Source: Archegozetes longisetosus
Taxonomy: Eukaryota; Arthropoda; Arachnida; Sarcoptiformes; Trhypochthoniidae
NCBI GenBank assembly: GCA_018873245.2
Contig: JAEMBT020000003.1
Span: 4,731,843-4,795,842, forward strand
Direction of reading: 5' to 3'
Length of the DNA: 64,000 nucleotides
Position numbers and translations under genes: made by a program. The notes below the pieces were generated by a model that was not told the DNA's origin, ran no database searches, and saw nothing but the letters and a program-made list of their open reading frames with translations. Within the stretch, counting starts at the first letter, position 1. Each line of letters opens with the position of its first letter. Below are positions 13,901 to 25,849 of this stretch, one piece after another.

Positions 13901-14462
13901 TACCTGGTTCTGGATGGATCTGATGCCGCATTGATGACTCTTAGCTTCGAAGTGAACCACCTTTGAGCCATTGCCATATGACCTGCACTCTAATGGAAAT
14001 CCTTTGGCATATACAATACCGAAAAATGGTTGTTTGAATATCACGTCAGCTATTAGCGAGTCCTTGTTGCAAACAACCAATGCTATTCAAAAAATAATGT
14101 AAAAATACTATTTAACCACTTTTGACAGCTTATCTCAATACGCAAAACAAAATTTCATTCAAAATGAACCATTTTTCCGATTCAATGATTTTGCTTACTT
14201 TCAAAACTATTAAGTTTTCTCTTTTGGTTTAGTTGCTTTTGGTTCGATGGTAAAAATGAGTTTTCAAGTGAATGTGTCACCTGTAATGTTGATAATCAAT
14301 TAAACTAGTCTGATATGCACTAGAAGTGCATAGTTTTGAAAACCATATTTAGTCAAATAACTCCTTCAATTATCCATATTTCTTATTGAACTTAATTAAT
14401 AAATCACTTACCAGTATTTGAGGCCAAATTAGCAAAAAGTAGATTATCACAAAGTTATTCAT
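11000..14462 (-). CDS. ZP domain transmembrane protein with furin-like site
   Basis: The model has seven coding exons: 14462-14408 (provisional end), 14082-13904, 13790-13436, 13376-13295, 12103-11941, 11560-11323 and 11262-11000, giving about 444 aa. Exon 1 encodes a signal peptide (MNNFVIIYFLLIWPQIL). The ZP domain starts at VVCNKDSLIADVIFKQPFFG and runs through CGIRSIQNQ, DEYELVLYVQ, GIDSMLSRCYAHDGS, FPAFKFPDRTNLNIQC and LIICNTTCPQ. After it comes a dibasic RIKR, a furin-type site expected to release the ectodomain. A linker, one transmembrane helix (VILTVGLLLTIALLGTLTLA) and a short cytoplasmic tail ending MVDLTHN complete the protein. This order is typical of apical-matrix ZP proteins. 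The best-looking donor of exon 1 (CTG/GTAAGT) would break the frame; a donor four bases further keeps it. The gene lies head-to-head with the small secreted-protein gene at 14675. Confidence 0.88.
11829..11902. mobile_element. Tiny inverted-repeat element, copy 1
   Basis: Ends are GGTCAGTGCTA and TAGCACTGACC, a perfect 11-bp inverted pair. It shares TCTGTCTGTAATGT and TTTATAGCACTGACC with copies near 50.4 and 61.6 kb. It lies in an intron of the ZP gene, about 40 bp from the donor at 11940. No coding capacity; target duplication unclear. Confidence 0.5.
12560..12582. repeat. (CT)n microsatellite
   Basis: A short CT run inside an intron of the right-hand ZP gene. Confidence 0.8.
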
Positions 14463-14674
14463 AATTGTGCAACAAATAATCGGTTAGTTTATCCACAAAA
14501 ACCAAGCGGTGATAACTTAGAGGTTAAGACAATATCAAAATCAATGTTGGATTTAGCAGAAGAAGAACAAGTTGACAAAATATTCTAAAATACTTTACCT
14601 CTTCCTGATTTGATAACCAAAGCTACTGCTTAATGGTTTAGTAAAAAGTTAAGGAGATCTTAGCGTTAGAATTG

Positions 14675-15509
14675 ATGATGAGTCGACCCATTATTGTTAA
14701 TTTGTGGTGCTTTGCGGCCTTCACGGTTTGTCACATTCAATCGTGCACTTGTGCTTTCCTGAAGGACAATGAACTTCAAAGTCCAGTTAAGTTTAGAAAC
14801 CTTTCAAACCTTCACTTCATTCCTTTCTTTCTTTTTCTTTATTATTCATTGAAATTTACTAAACTTTTTACTCATTAAATATGCTTATCGATGCAATTAC
14901 TTAAATGTTTGATCTATAAAATAGTTTTTCAAATTTGAATGTTAAGGTTTAAGCAGAAAATACTCGAACATTGATCTAATATTAAACCCTTAAAAGCTCT
15001 TATTTGCTCGATTTGTCGGTCATCTCTGTGCACATCAATGTCACTCATCCAACTGGTTTATATGCAGTAAACTAGAAATACCATTTAATAGTTGGGAAAA
15101 TTTCTGACGATTTCCAAGTTTTTAGAGATGCTAAGAGTCGCCTCACTCTCAACTTTCATTTGTATAATAATATTATGTTAAGTTATTAATTCTATTCTAT
15201 ATAGCAATTCAGGATTTACTCTGGGGTTAAATTCTCCAATCGAATTGAAATTTTTCAGAGATAATAAAATATCAGAATTCAATTATGTTCATTGCAGTCC
15301 ATATTGCATGAGGGATTTGTAGATTCAATTGTTCTATTGCCATACATTACATTACGATCAAAAAATAAATTTGCAGTCTATTTCTCAGCTATGCAACACG
15401 TAATACCATTCGTCTGAATATCGAGACAAAAAATCCGGTTATTACTTATCAAAGTTTCGATGTACGAAACTGGAAAAGGTTTCTTTCAACTTTGAGAGAC
15501 CACCAATAA
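14675..15509 (+). CDS. Small secreted protein of unknown family (provisional model)
   Basis: Four exons (14675-14790, 15126-15176, 15259-15318, 15377-15509) are each bounded by AG and GT. All three junctions have the same phase (2) and join to a 119-aa frame ending in TAA. The N-terminus (PIIVNLWCFAAFTVCHIQSC) is a good signal peptide. The remainder is small and basic near the C-terminus (FDVRNWKRFLSTLRDHQ), with the cysteine pair CSPYC in exon 3. I do not recognise the family. The second and third introns are about 82 and 58 bp, like others in the window. Weak points: exon 1 offers two donors (GTTAAG at 14786, GTTTAG at 14791) and only the weaker fits; a donor-like GTATGT directly follows the stop. 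The start lies 212 bp from the start of the divergent ZP gene, so a shared promoter region is likely. Confidence 0.45.
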
Positions 15510-15592
15510 GTATGTGATATGTTTTTTACATACTCAACAACCAGTCAATCATATTCTATGGCAACAAAGAGAATTTGCGACTAATAAACAAA

Positions 15593-15635
<43 letters not shown>

Positions 15636-18600
15636 AACTTTTCAATTAAATCAATTTTTTGACATTTCTCTGTCAGCATTTATTAACTTACTATTCATTT
15701 ATTCTATTTATAAAATAATAGCAAGTAATACTATACTATCAGAGGAATAGAAAATCAGCTGAATATTAGTAAAACTTTAAAAACTGTTTTCACTGAATGG
15801 AACTTAGACAAAAAAATAATTGAGTTATTGAAGAGGACTTTTGCGGATAAAATAAAGAAAAGCGTAAAAGAGGATTGTCAGTCATGCAAAACATATTTAG
15901 TATAAGAGTATTCGTGTATTACTAGCAGAAATAAGTATTGGATCAAATTCAATCAAAATTTTATAATAGCATATGTTCACAACAAATTATGTGGTCAAAT
16001 GAACAGTAGTAGACCGTGAATCCAATTCAAATTCACATTTCACTTTTGAACAAATAACCAAATTTAACCACATTTTGCATAAAAACAAGTTTACTAACTT
16101 CATTCAACCAGTCCCTTCGAGCTTACGAACAACTACCTCAAAGTTCTTTTACTTGAAATCCAATTTTTTAATTTTCACTTAAGGTTTGTAGACTTTAACA
16201 TTTCTCAGAATTAAAGACAATATTTTTATATTATTGATAAAGTGCTGATAACAAATTTTATTTATTTTTATTTTTTATTTAAATTTAGCAAAGGGTAAGG
16301 AAACTTGGAACTGAATGGTGATAGTGTTGAAGCTTAAATAATTTGCGAAAACTAAAACTATTAAAATTAAGCGATAAGTATTAATGTATTTGCATTGCTC
16401 TGTTTCGCAAACAATTCAGTCAAACATATGTGACATGATTTCGTTTGAAATAATAGATCAGTTTCATTAGACAAGTTACTATCTGTTCAAATTTCTAAAG
16501 TTAATAACTCTCTGCAGGAAAACTAATCAATTTTCTATCCAAAATTCATTTTGAACAAAACAATAGTAATTGTTTCTTTCAGAACTATTTTATAGATCAA
16601 TAGTTCCAGGAATTCACATTTAATGTTAAAGGTTATTGATAACGAATTCGGAGAAAAGTTGTTTAAGCGATCGAAAAGCAATTTCTCAGAACTATTTTTA
16701 AAAAGATAAAAACCAAAGTGGTAAAGGACTAAAGCATACGAGTTCTTTTCAAAGACTCTTTTTGATTAATATGATAAATTCAGTTTTCGCGTATCAGTTC
16801 TATTTATTGATTTGAATATCGATTTAATTGGAACTGGCTGTCTGGATATGGTACACATGCTACTCTTGGAGTAGGATTTTTCTCATTTTCAAGTTCAATG
16901 CCAAAAAACGAATTGAGAGTGAACTAGTTTTGACGCCTGTCGTACCATCTACTGATAATCGTAGTAAGGTGTTTGAGGCGTGCACTATAAGACAAACGTG
17001 TATTATAAATCAGAATGAACACATACAAAAATCACGTCGTTATAAGCACAGCAAAAGGTTTAAGTGAAGAAGAGTTGGAAACAAGATCGAAACAAACCAC
17101 AATAGCTTTTTCTACTCCTCGAAAATTGATTTTAGACAAAATTTCGAGCTACCTCTTTCATAACTAAGAAGTTAGATGTGGCGTTTATAAAATGGTTAGA
17201 AGTCGAGTTAGTTTATTTTATACTGAGATAAATTAGCTTGAGTTACGCTGAGTGATGTTAATTTATGCTGGGTTAGTTTAGGTTAGAATAGGTCAGTCTG
17301 AGTTAGTTTAGGTCATATGTCTTATCATATTCATTTTCATATTTAACGGTAGCGTAGAAAGGGCTCAGCCGAAACTAACATGAGACCCTAACTTGAAGTA
17401 GTTAACGTTCCTTCTACACTTGTCTCGGTTCATTCCAAATATTAGGTATACCACAGTTACGCGGATTGTTCAAACTTGCTTTCCATTCCTTGCGCGTGAC
17501 GCGCTCCATTCATCTGGCCTAACTAACTTAGCTAGATTAAGTCTAATAACGTCATATTTAAGTCAATTAAGTTGTACCAAATCAACGACCCATGCAACGC
17601 ACTAGGAATTAAAGATAAGTTTGAGTAGTCCACGTAAGTGTTGTATACCTAACATTTGTGAAGTGAGGGGCAGAGGGACTTTTGTTGAGAGTTGAAGTGT
17701 TGTTGTTTATGTTTAGGGCAATTTGCAACTTATAAAGTGGTGTACACTCAAAACACCTAAACATTTATCGGTTAAGTGTTTGACTGACTGATATTTCTTA
17801 TGAAAATGATTAAAATCAATCACATTTTCATCGAATCAATAATGAATTAATGATCGCGTTTTGCGGTCTTATTCTAGATTAAGTTAAAACTAATTTAAAA
17901 TTTGTATATTTATTCAAATTGTCAGTTAATGATTAAATTAATGCAAATAATATTTATTTAGAATTTGAGCTCTCAACTTTTAGTATTTATATTCTATTAA
18001 TTTATTATTATTTTTGACATTTTCCTCAACTCATCTAATGGTAAGCAATATTTTGATTGCATTTTTGTGTTTTATATGAAAAGTAATTGATATTAAGCAA
18101 TTGAAAGCCTGTCACGAAAGGCGTTGGATTTGAAACATGAGAATGGCTTTAAAGGCATTGTAATTATTGTATAATATTCACTGCATCACAAAAATTGATG
18201 ACATCAACGATTATATCTAATTGTTCAGTACTTTACTTACTAGACATGACTAGTAGTGTCTCACTCAGGTCACAATAAAACCAACTCTAATCTGATTTTG
18301 ATTAATCTCCCCTATTAGTGTACTCATTGCCTATCAATTGATTATTTGCTACGTTTAACAATGTGATTTTACTTCTAATAAGTGACAAACTTTCATATCC
18401 ATTCAAAATTAGCAAATATTTGATCATAAGCTTTAAGTACAAAGAATTGTTGAAAACATTCAAGTTAAATACAACTGATAGGTTTAAATAAATGAGAATC
18501 AAATGCGTTATGCAAACAATTTGTAACTCGTGTCACAACTACTGATCAACTACTTATTCATTAGTTATTTACACATGATTTGGCAATCATATAGCATTAC

Positions 18601-18970
18601 TATTCATTCGTCAAAATTGATCAAAAGTCACGCATTAATGAGAAATACTGCTTTCATAATCAGTTTGCTCATAGTTTGGTTTTAGTTAAATCTTGAAAAT
18701 TAACAAATTTGAGTGCTTTAAATGTATTTGGAGTAATTTGAAAACTATTTTCAAAGCAATTGGTGTTGTTGACAAAAAGTCATTAAACAAGAAGTGGGTT
18801 ATGCGCTAATTGATTGAGTTTCAGTCAATGTATAGGTATTGGGAGCTATAGAAATGCTAATCAATATATATATGGGCATACCATAAGATTAACGTTAATA
18901 ATATTTGTATTGAATATATTGCCAGGTAATCGGTATTGTTGTGTAAGATCTAGAAGTAAAGTATGCGGCA
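15510..18970. other. Interval with one candidate exon and simple repeats
   Basis: About 3.5 kb between the small secreted gene and MGAT1. It contains a CT microsatellite, an open stretch at 16.89-17.07 kb preceded by an acceptor-like tract (CTCATTTTCAAG), and imperfect repeats of a GAGTTAGTTTAGGT-like unit around 17.2-17.33 kb. Nothing else gives a convincing multi-exon frame. The 5' leader of MGAT1 probably lies in its last few hundred bases. Confidence 0.5.
15595..15632. repeat. (CT)n microsatellite
   Basis: About 19 uninterrupted CT units just downstream of the small secreted-protein gene. Confidence 0.95.
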
Positions 18971-20837
18971 ATGCGAAGAAAAACATTCTACCTGATAGGG
19001 TCGGTTTCATTTCTCTGTTGGACTGTTGTTCTCTGCTATTTATTTGTTCACAAGCCTCTCAATAATAAGGTAACTAATCTCATCTTGCAATTAAGCTTCA
19101 ATTGAAATAATTATGCATTTTTGTCTAAAAGCCTGTGTTTAAGTTGGAAGAAGTGAACTCTCAAGTTGATATTCTGGAAAATGAACTCAAACAACAATTG
19201 AAGTCAAATGAAGCCCTACTAATGACACTAAAAAATATTCGCCAACAAATAATCAAAACCGGAAAGGACATCAAACATATATTAGCTGAAAATCCAAGTG
19301 CACTATCTTTAGATAGAACTATAAGCATTAATAATGTAAGTGGTTTTGCTGAATCTTTTGTTTTTGACAAACAATAATTGATGACTTGACAGAGTTTTGA
19401 TTGTAAACAAGCTTTTGTTACATAGTTTATCAAGTGATTGTCAAACTATTGTATTTCGTGCTTTTAGGATCCAGTCATATGTGTGCTACTATTCGCTTGC
19501 AATAGAGTGACTGTAAAGCGAAATTTGGACCAATTACTGAAATATCGGCCGAATTCGAAGAATTTTCCGATTGTTGTTAGTCAAGACTGTGCTCATGAGC
19601 CAACACGTAAAGCGATCCTGTCTTATGGCGATCAGATAATGCTTATAAGACAGCCTGATCAAAGTGATTTTCCTCTAACAGGAAAAGCTAAAAAATTCAA
19701 AGGATATTATAAGATATCTCGTCATTACGGTTGGGCTCTTAATCAAACATTTCATCACCTCAATTATGATACAGTTCTTATAGTCGAGGATGATTTAGAT
19801 ATTGCTCCAGATTTTTTCGAGTATTTTCGAGCTTTATATCCAATACTAAAAACAGATCCAACTATTTATTGTATATCTGCCTGGAATGATAATGGAAAAG
19901 AAGGACTCGTTTCTAATGAAGCCGGTATTGATTTGATTTCTGACAAGAAATTATCGATTTTTATCTGGTTTTAATGAGGTTTCATACTTTTTATCGAACA
20001 GATGTTTTGTATAGATCTGACTTCTTTCCCGGGCTCGGATGGATGCTCACTAAAGAGCTGTGGATTGAATTTCAAACAAAGTGGCCCATAGCGTAAGTGC
20101 TTTATTAGATTATCGATTGTTTTTCTATATTATCTCATTTTAAACGATTTAGATTTTGGGATGACTGGATTCGTGAACCTGCACAAAGAAAGGATAGGGC
20201 TTGCATTCGACCCGAATTATCACGTTCTCGAACATTTGGTAAAATAGGTGTTAGCAAGTGAGTCAACACTACGATTATAGCTTGAATTACATTATATTAA
20301 GTTTGGTCCATTTATTTCAGTGGTCTTTTCTATGAAAAGCATTTAAAATTTATTAAGCTGAATGAAGAGTTCGTGCCTTTTACGCAAAAGAATTTAACAT
20401 ATTTATTGAAAGTTAGTATGAAATATGTTTGTATTATAGTCAAGTTGTCTCATTAATCATTTTACGCCTGGTGTTTGATCAGGAGAATTATGATGTTGAA
20501 TTTGTGAAGAAAGTTTATGGAAGTCCTACTGTAACGCTACAACAACTACAACGATCTGATATTCCAAATGAAGGTTCTGTTCGCGTTACTTATAGTACCA
20601 AAGAAGGATATAAAAAAACTGCTAAAGCACTCGGACTTATGGATGATTTTAAGGTATAGCTCGATGAAGAAACTGATGATAATTATATATGCTTTAAATG
20701 GTTTATTGTTGGAATCTGTATAGTCTGGTGTTCCACGCACTGGGTACAGAGGTGTGGTAACTTTTATGCACAAAGGAAGACGTGTTTATCTCGCACCACC
20801 GCCTTCTTGGAGAGAATACGATATCAGTTGGAGATGA
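18971..20837 (+). CDS. MGAT1: Alpha-1,3-mannosyl-glycoprotein 2-beta-N-acetylglucosaminyltransferase (GnT-I)
   Basis: Eight exons (18971-19069, 19132-19335, 19468-19924, 20002-20092, 20153-20257, 20321-20411, 20483-20653, 20724-20837) give 443 aa, close to the roughly 445 aa of mammalian GnT-I. The enzyme transfers GlcNAc from UDP-GlcNAc to the Man5 N-glycan core in the medial Golgi, opening the hybrid/complex branch. Residues about 6-28 form a type II membrane anchor ([20 protein letters not shown]), followed by a stem with coiled-coil character. The catalytic domain shows [23 protein letters not shown], the metal/UDP-binding EDD motif at residues 208-210 (human 211-213), [32 protein letters not shown] and the C-terminal [14 protein letters not shown]. 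The start ATG was chosen because it gives the anchor immediately. No frame disruption is seen. Confidence 0.97.
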
Positions 20838-21979
20838 TTTTGGCAGCCGCTATTCTAACTAATTCTTTAGAAATGTTCCAATTTTCTATCACAATATATT
20901 TGATGTGATATTTGAAATTTGAAAAATTTTCATTCATGGTTCAGAAGAGGTTAATTAACCTAGACAGTGCGTTGAATTACTCAACTCAGAATCACTGAAG
21001 TGCAATCATTATTTCATCTCATCTTTTATCTTTTATTATTAAATTTTAAGCATATGATAGTGACAGTAATGCAATAGTTGAAGTATTATCACTTTGCATG
21101 AAGTATTATATAATTGGTTATGTTCTTTTAAGTTTGCAATTACTGCCTTACATTATGTTTAACGCCAGAAAAATCAAGTCTAGTCTAAGTGATGCATACT
21201 TTAACTTAAGTATCACTTGATGTATCGCATTTGTATGAGATCAATTGTATGCTTTATTGTTACTTTTTAAGCCATCATCTGTTTTATTGTTTATTTTTTT
21301 GGAAGATAAACTACTCATGATTCAACTTAAAAGTAATTTAACATGAATACAAGAACACATTATAAGCTAAACATAATTCTGTATAGGAAGGAATTCACGT
21401 AAAAGGTATTATCAAAGTAAGCGTCCATTACATTAAAAACAGTATTGCTCAATAACAATAACATAAATAATAAAGATGTGCCATTATTTCTGTTTATCAA
21501 ACATAACTATATTGTCATTGAATTCAACAGGCGTTATGATTCGATATTATAGAGTGTATTATTGATTGGATTATAGATTAGTTTTTGTAGTATAGTTCAG
21601 GTATTTATACGAGAGATGCATTCCGTCTCATTTCTAGCACTGTATTGCTATCGCAACTCAGTATTGATCGGATACCGTTCAGACGCATAGCTCTTATGTA
21701 CTTGATTTCAACAGAAAGTTGTTTTGTGATAAAATCCCTCGACTGAAGTAGATCTTTTCTAGCCTCATAACTCGAACGCTTTAGCAAATATTTTCCTGAA
21801 GCATCAAATTACATATTTTCGGAAAGTTATCAATGACTACTATTGTTCTGTAGTGTGTCGTTGAGTTGTTATGCAGCCAACATGAGTCCTAATTGTATGA
21901 ACAATTGTGCGAAGCATTTTCATATTGCACAGATGTATCATTTGAGCAGTATCTCAATCGTTTCGATCTGTTTTCTGTA
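20838..21979. other. Intergenic: MGAT1 3' region and MCC 5' leader
   Basis: AT-rich, with AATAAA-like sequence near 21.47 kb that could serve MGAT1 polyadenylation. GC rises from about 21.6 kb toward the MCC start, suggesting its 5' untranslated region. No separate gene is supported. Confidence 0.5.
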
Positions 21980-24815
21980 ATGTTTAAAATGGAAAGTCAA
22001 CATAACTGCGAGAATCTAAGCTCTTCTGACAGAAGTGATTCCGAATCAACACAATCGACGCCTGATGAGGAAAGAATCAGACGATTGTTTTATACTTGTG
22101 ACACAAATGGCGATGGGTTTATCACGTACGACGACATAAGGCAAGTATGTATTCAGCTGAATATGGAGTATTGTGTGGATGAGATTATGCAACAACTAGG
22201 CACTGATGTAAACGCTCGCATCTCGTACTCCGATTTTGTCAAAAGAAGATCTGAATTATTAAATCTAAACTCTGCAAAGTCTGACTCTTCCGAAGATTAC
22301 GAGTCGACTGTCAGTGAGTCTAAAGATCCATTGATTGATGCATCGAGTCTGGCATCTAGTTTTGAAATGTATAGCAATCCATCTTCGTCTTTGAACGACG
22401 AACAAGCGTTTGGGTCACAAGAAAATCGTTCATCAATACAATGCAGTGAAGAGAGTAATAAAATAATTTGGGGTCAAAGTGTGGCTCTGAATGAAACAGA
22501 AAGCAGTGGTTTGAGTAATACTAATTCATCGGTCAGACACGACAGTTGGGAATTCGATTCAGGGACTCATGATCTAGAAATCGATACAATATCTCTACAC
22601 AAACAGATAGAAGCGTCTGGTATTGAAATGCCTTCAAATATCAATGAGTTATTAGATCTGGCAAACAAAGCAAGTCTTGCCTTTTGTTGTAATTTTCACT
22701 TTTACTACTACTTTGTCTTTCTCTCCTAAACCTAGTATTACGTCGATTCTATCAGTTCCATCAAACAAGAGAAAATCCAATTACATAATCAGCTCAAGAC
22801 TATATTGAAAGAGCGTCAACTTCTGCAGAAACAAATCCTTAGTCTTAAGGTTGAGTTAGATTTTTATCGTTTTAGTGTACACGTTTCTATAATATGATTT
22901 TGTTGTTGATTTAGGAGGAAAAAAATTGTGTAACTAAAGAACTCGAGAGGAAAAAATTAAAAGAACGTCACAAATATGAAGATAAAATAACTGAACTGCA
23001 ATCTACCATTGCAGAACTCTCGCAAAATCTAAATTACTATCAGTTTTTGACTATAAAAGAAGAAGACGAACAAAATTCTGATGAAAATGGTTGTGCCAAT
23101 CAATCGGAATCTTGTGCACAAAAATTGAATGCTGCTAGAAATGAGCATTTATGCCACAAAGCAAATAAAGACCATTTCAATTTGTCTACTAGTCACTCAA
23201 ATAAAAATTTCAAATCAACTTGCAAACAAAACAAACGGCACACAATTCACAACGATTTTGATCAGAGTAATTCCCAGACTATTAACCCTGAATTACATTC
23301 AACTTCTAGAGAACTAGATAGTCGCGCTGCTGCTAAAGAACTAGACAGTCACGCCACTGCTCTAGAAATCGATCGTCTCAGATGTAGAATAACTAATTTG
23401 GAGTCTCAGATCGATCTCTCAGCTATTCATCTGAATGAGAGTAAGGAAAACGCCGAGAGGTACAGATGATTAATTCAATTTCTTAAAGTTGGTTCATCTC
23501 AATAAGTTAATTATGCTTAGGTTGACGGTCTTGCTCGGAAAATATGATGCCAATAATACAGCGTTTCAATTAGCACTAAATTATTCCGATAAAGCCCTAG
23601 AAGTTAATGAAATACTAGTTTCATTATTAGAAACTGAAATTGGTTTGGTTTTAGCCAATTGTCGTGCTGCTGGACTCGGAAAATTGAGTGAGTTTTACCA
23701 CTTCGTTATGTCAACACTTTTTTCTTCTATTTAAAAGTTGTGTTGCGGTACTAGAGGTTGCGATTGAGTAAGAAATCAAAACCAAACTCATGCTCCAAGC
23801 TATTTACTATCGAAATTAATTATTTTTAGCTAATAATAAACTAAATGTGTTCCCGTAGCACAAATGTCGGAGAAAGAAGAACACGAAGAAGTCACAATGA
23901 TATACGAGAGGGCAACTGAAAACAGAAAACGCGCCGAGGATTTAGTGTTAAATTATCTTTTGAACAATTCTAGTCATTTTGATGATACTGTCAGCGAGAA
24001 AACGACATTCAGTCGTGACCATCAAATTATTTTGAAAGATATTTTACGTAAATTCAAACATGAAAATTCAATTGTTCGGACATCTATTGCAGAAATAGAG
24101 CCATTTATTGAAGACTTGGATAAAATTAAAAGACCAACCAGTATGACCAAAACCTCACCTCTAAATATTGAAAATATTGTTCTAGTGCAAGACTTAATGG
24201 CTATTAAAGTAATCTAAGTCTTTCATGTGATCTCCTCGAATTGGTTTGTTTAATTTGTTTTTTATCCAATCACAGGAACAAAACGCAAGTTTGAGATCAC
24301 AATTATATTCATTAAGAAAAGAAAATTCAAATCTTACGCAACGAGTTTTGAAACTTCAAGCTATTTGTGGCGATAGACATAAAAGCGATAAATTAGTTGA
24401 TGATGAATCGGTTCAGAAGAAAATGGGAGATGTTCAAATATCTGAGAAACTAGTGAATCAATTGAAAAAAGAGAACAGGTATAGCATTACTTAGTCCAAT
24501 CAATTACTTTTTATTGGTGTGTTTTGAGAGAAGTAACATTTTCGATATAAACTTATTGATTCCTTTAGTAGCCTATCAGAACAGCTCGAAAAAGCTAAAA
24601 AGAAGTATTCAATCAAAGTGAAAAAGTTAGAGCATCGTATTACAACCAGCCAACAAAGAAACAGCGCACACGTAAATAACTTAGCATTGATTCGTTTTTG
24701 TTTTCAATTCACACTTCATATTTATTTTGATTATTAGGTCAAAATGCTTCAAAACAGAATATCTGTCTTAGAGAATGACCAAACAATGAGAAAATCTATT
24801 GAAACAACACTATAA
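21980..24815 (+). CDS. MCC: MCC (mutated in colorectal cancers) orthologue, long form with EF-hand
   Basis: Eight exons (21980-22669, 22736-22849, 22915-23459, 23521-23687, 23859-24208, 24276-24478, 24569-24671, 24738-24815) give 749 aa in consistent phase. The N-terminus carries an EF-hand with a canonical calcium loop at residues 41-52 (DTNGDGFITYDD) and a degenerate second one. A Ser-rich region with SWEFDSGTHDLE follows, as in vertebrate long-form MCC. The rest is coiled coil with family blocks: ITELQSTIAEL, LLGKYDANNTAFQLALNYSD, CRAAGLG, ENIVLVQDLMAIK and LEKAKKKY. The last four residues, ETTL, form a class I PDZ ligand; human MCC ends in ETSL, which binds Scribble. MCC acts in cell polarity, migration and restraint of Wnt/beta-catenin signalling. 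The first intron uses a GC donor (AAA/GCAAGT). The open frame extends upstream to 21893 without ATG, so the start could shift to ATG 21989 or to an unseen upstream exon. Confidence 0.95.
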
Positions 24816-25265
24816 CATGGTTGGCTTTTAGCACAACAGTATCCAACAGTACATATTAACTTAACGTTTATGGCATCAGTTTGGCACAACTTAACTCTTT
24901 GCACATTCAAATATTTTTGAGAATTGAATCCTAATCTCTTAATTACTTATTTTATAAACTTTTACTTAAAACATTTGCCTTTGCTTCGTAATAAGTAATT
25001 TACATTTATTTGACACAAAATCTATTTGAACTTACCTAATAAGATAATTATGTGAAACTTGCAAAAAATCATTCATTTTAGTTACAACTCAAACAAAGTC
25101 GAAAACTTAACAAAAGAGTAAGTTTTATTTACTGCAAAGTAATTCGATACTGGTTCAATTACTTCATTATTAACTGGAAAAGTACAGTAGTGAAACTTTA
25201 GACTGAGTCTAAAGCTTGCAACAGCTTTGAAAATATTGCAATTCAAGTCAATTTAATATTTAGAC

Positions 25266-25849
25266 CAGGGATTTCCCAACGGTGGGTTGCGACCCAGATG
25301 AGGGTCGCGAAATTCTTATGGGCAGCACAATTACTTTAAAAACTTTCAAAATATTTGTCAAAAATATTTAGATTCATACTTAAAATTAGGACTCATCGAT
25401 GATGAAAGTGATGCCTCTCAGCCGATACGCGTTTTATGCTTTGAGAACCTACCAAATCAATCTTTGAAGCTGCTCGAAACTAAGACATTTAAAAGCAAAA
25501 CATCCAAACTATGAGAACCATGATCTAGAGTTTTTCATGTTGAAAAACAATGCCAAAAATTAGTTGAAATCTCTATGAACCAATTAATGCTTTTGCTTTA
25601 AATATATTTGGGTGATAGTTTTTCTCTGGTCTTATTTATCTAATGTAAATATAGATCTAAATTGAAAGTAGGAAGTCATTTACGTGTTCGATTGACTAAA
25701 ATTTTCCCAATATTAATGAGCTTTGCAGTAATAAACAATTACATTTAGTTCAATAGAATTATCCAGTTGAAAAGGTTCTCTTAATGGATCGCCACGACTT
25801 TTTAGACGTTCGGGTGGCCTGCGAGAAAAAAGTTTGGGAGCCACTACTG
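25266..25849. mobile_element. Non-autonomous hAT-family element (584 bp)
   Basis: The left end CAGGGATTTCCCAA and the right end TTTGGGAGCCACTACTG are inverted, matching the CAGTGGTTCCCAAA-type termini of hAT (Charlie-like) elements. The left end also has the typical internal GTGGGTTGCGACCCAGATGA. The element is flanked by an 8-bp target duplication with one mismatch: ATTTAGAC at 25258-25265 and ATTTAGGC at 25850-25857. No transposase frame is present, so movement would need an enzyme encoded elsewhere. Confidence 0.88.
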
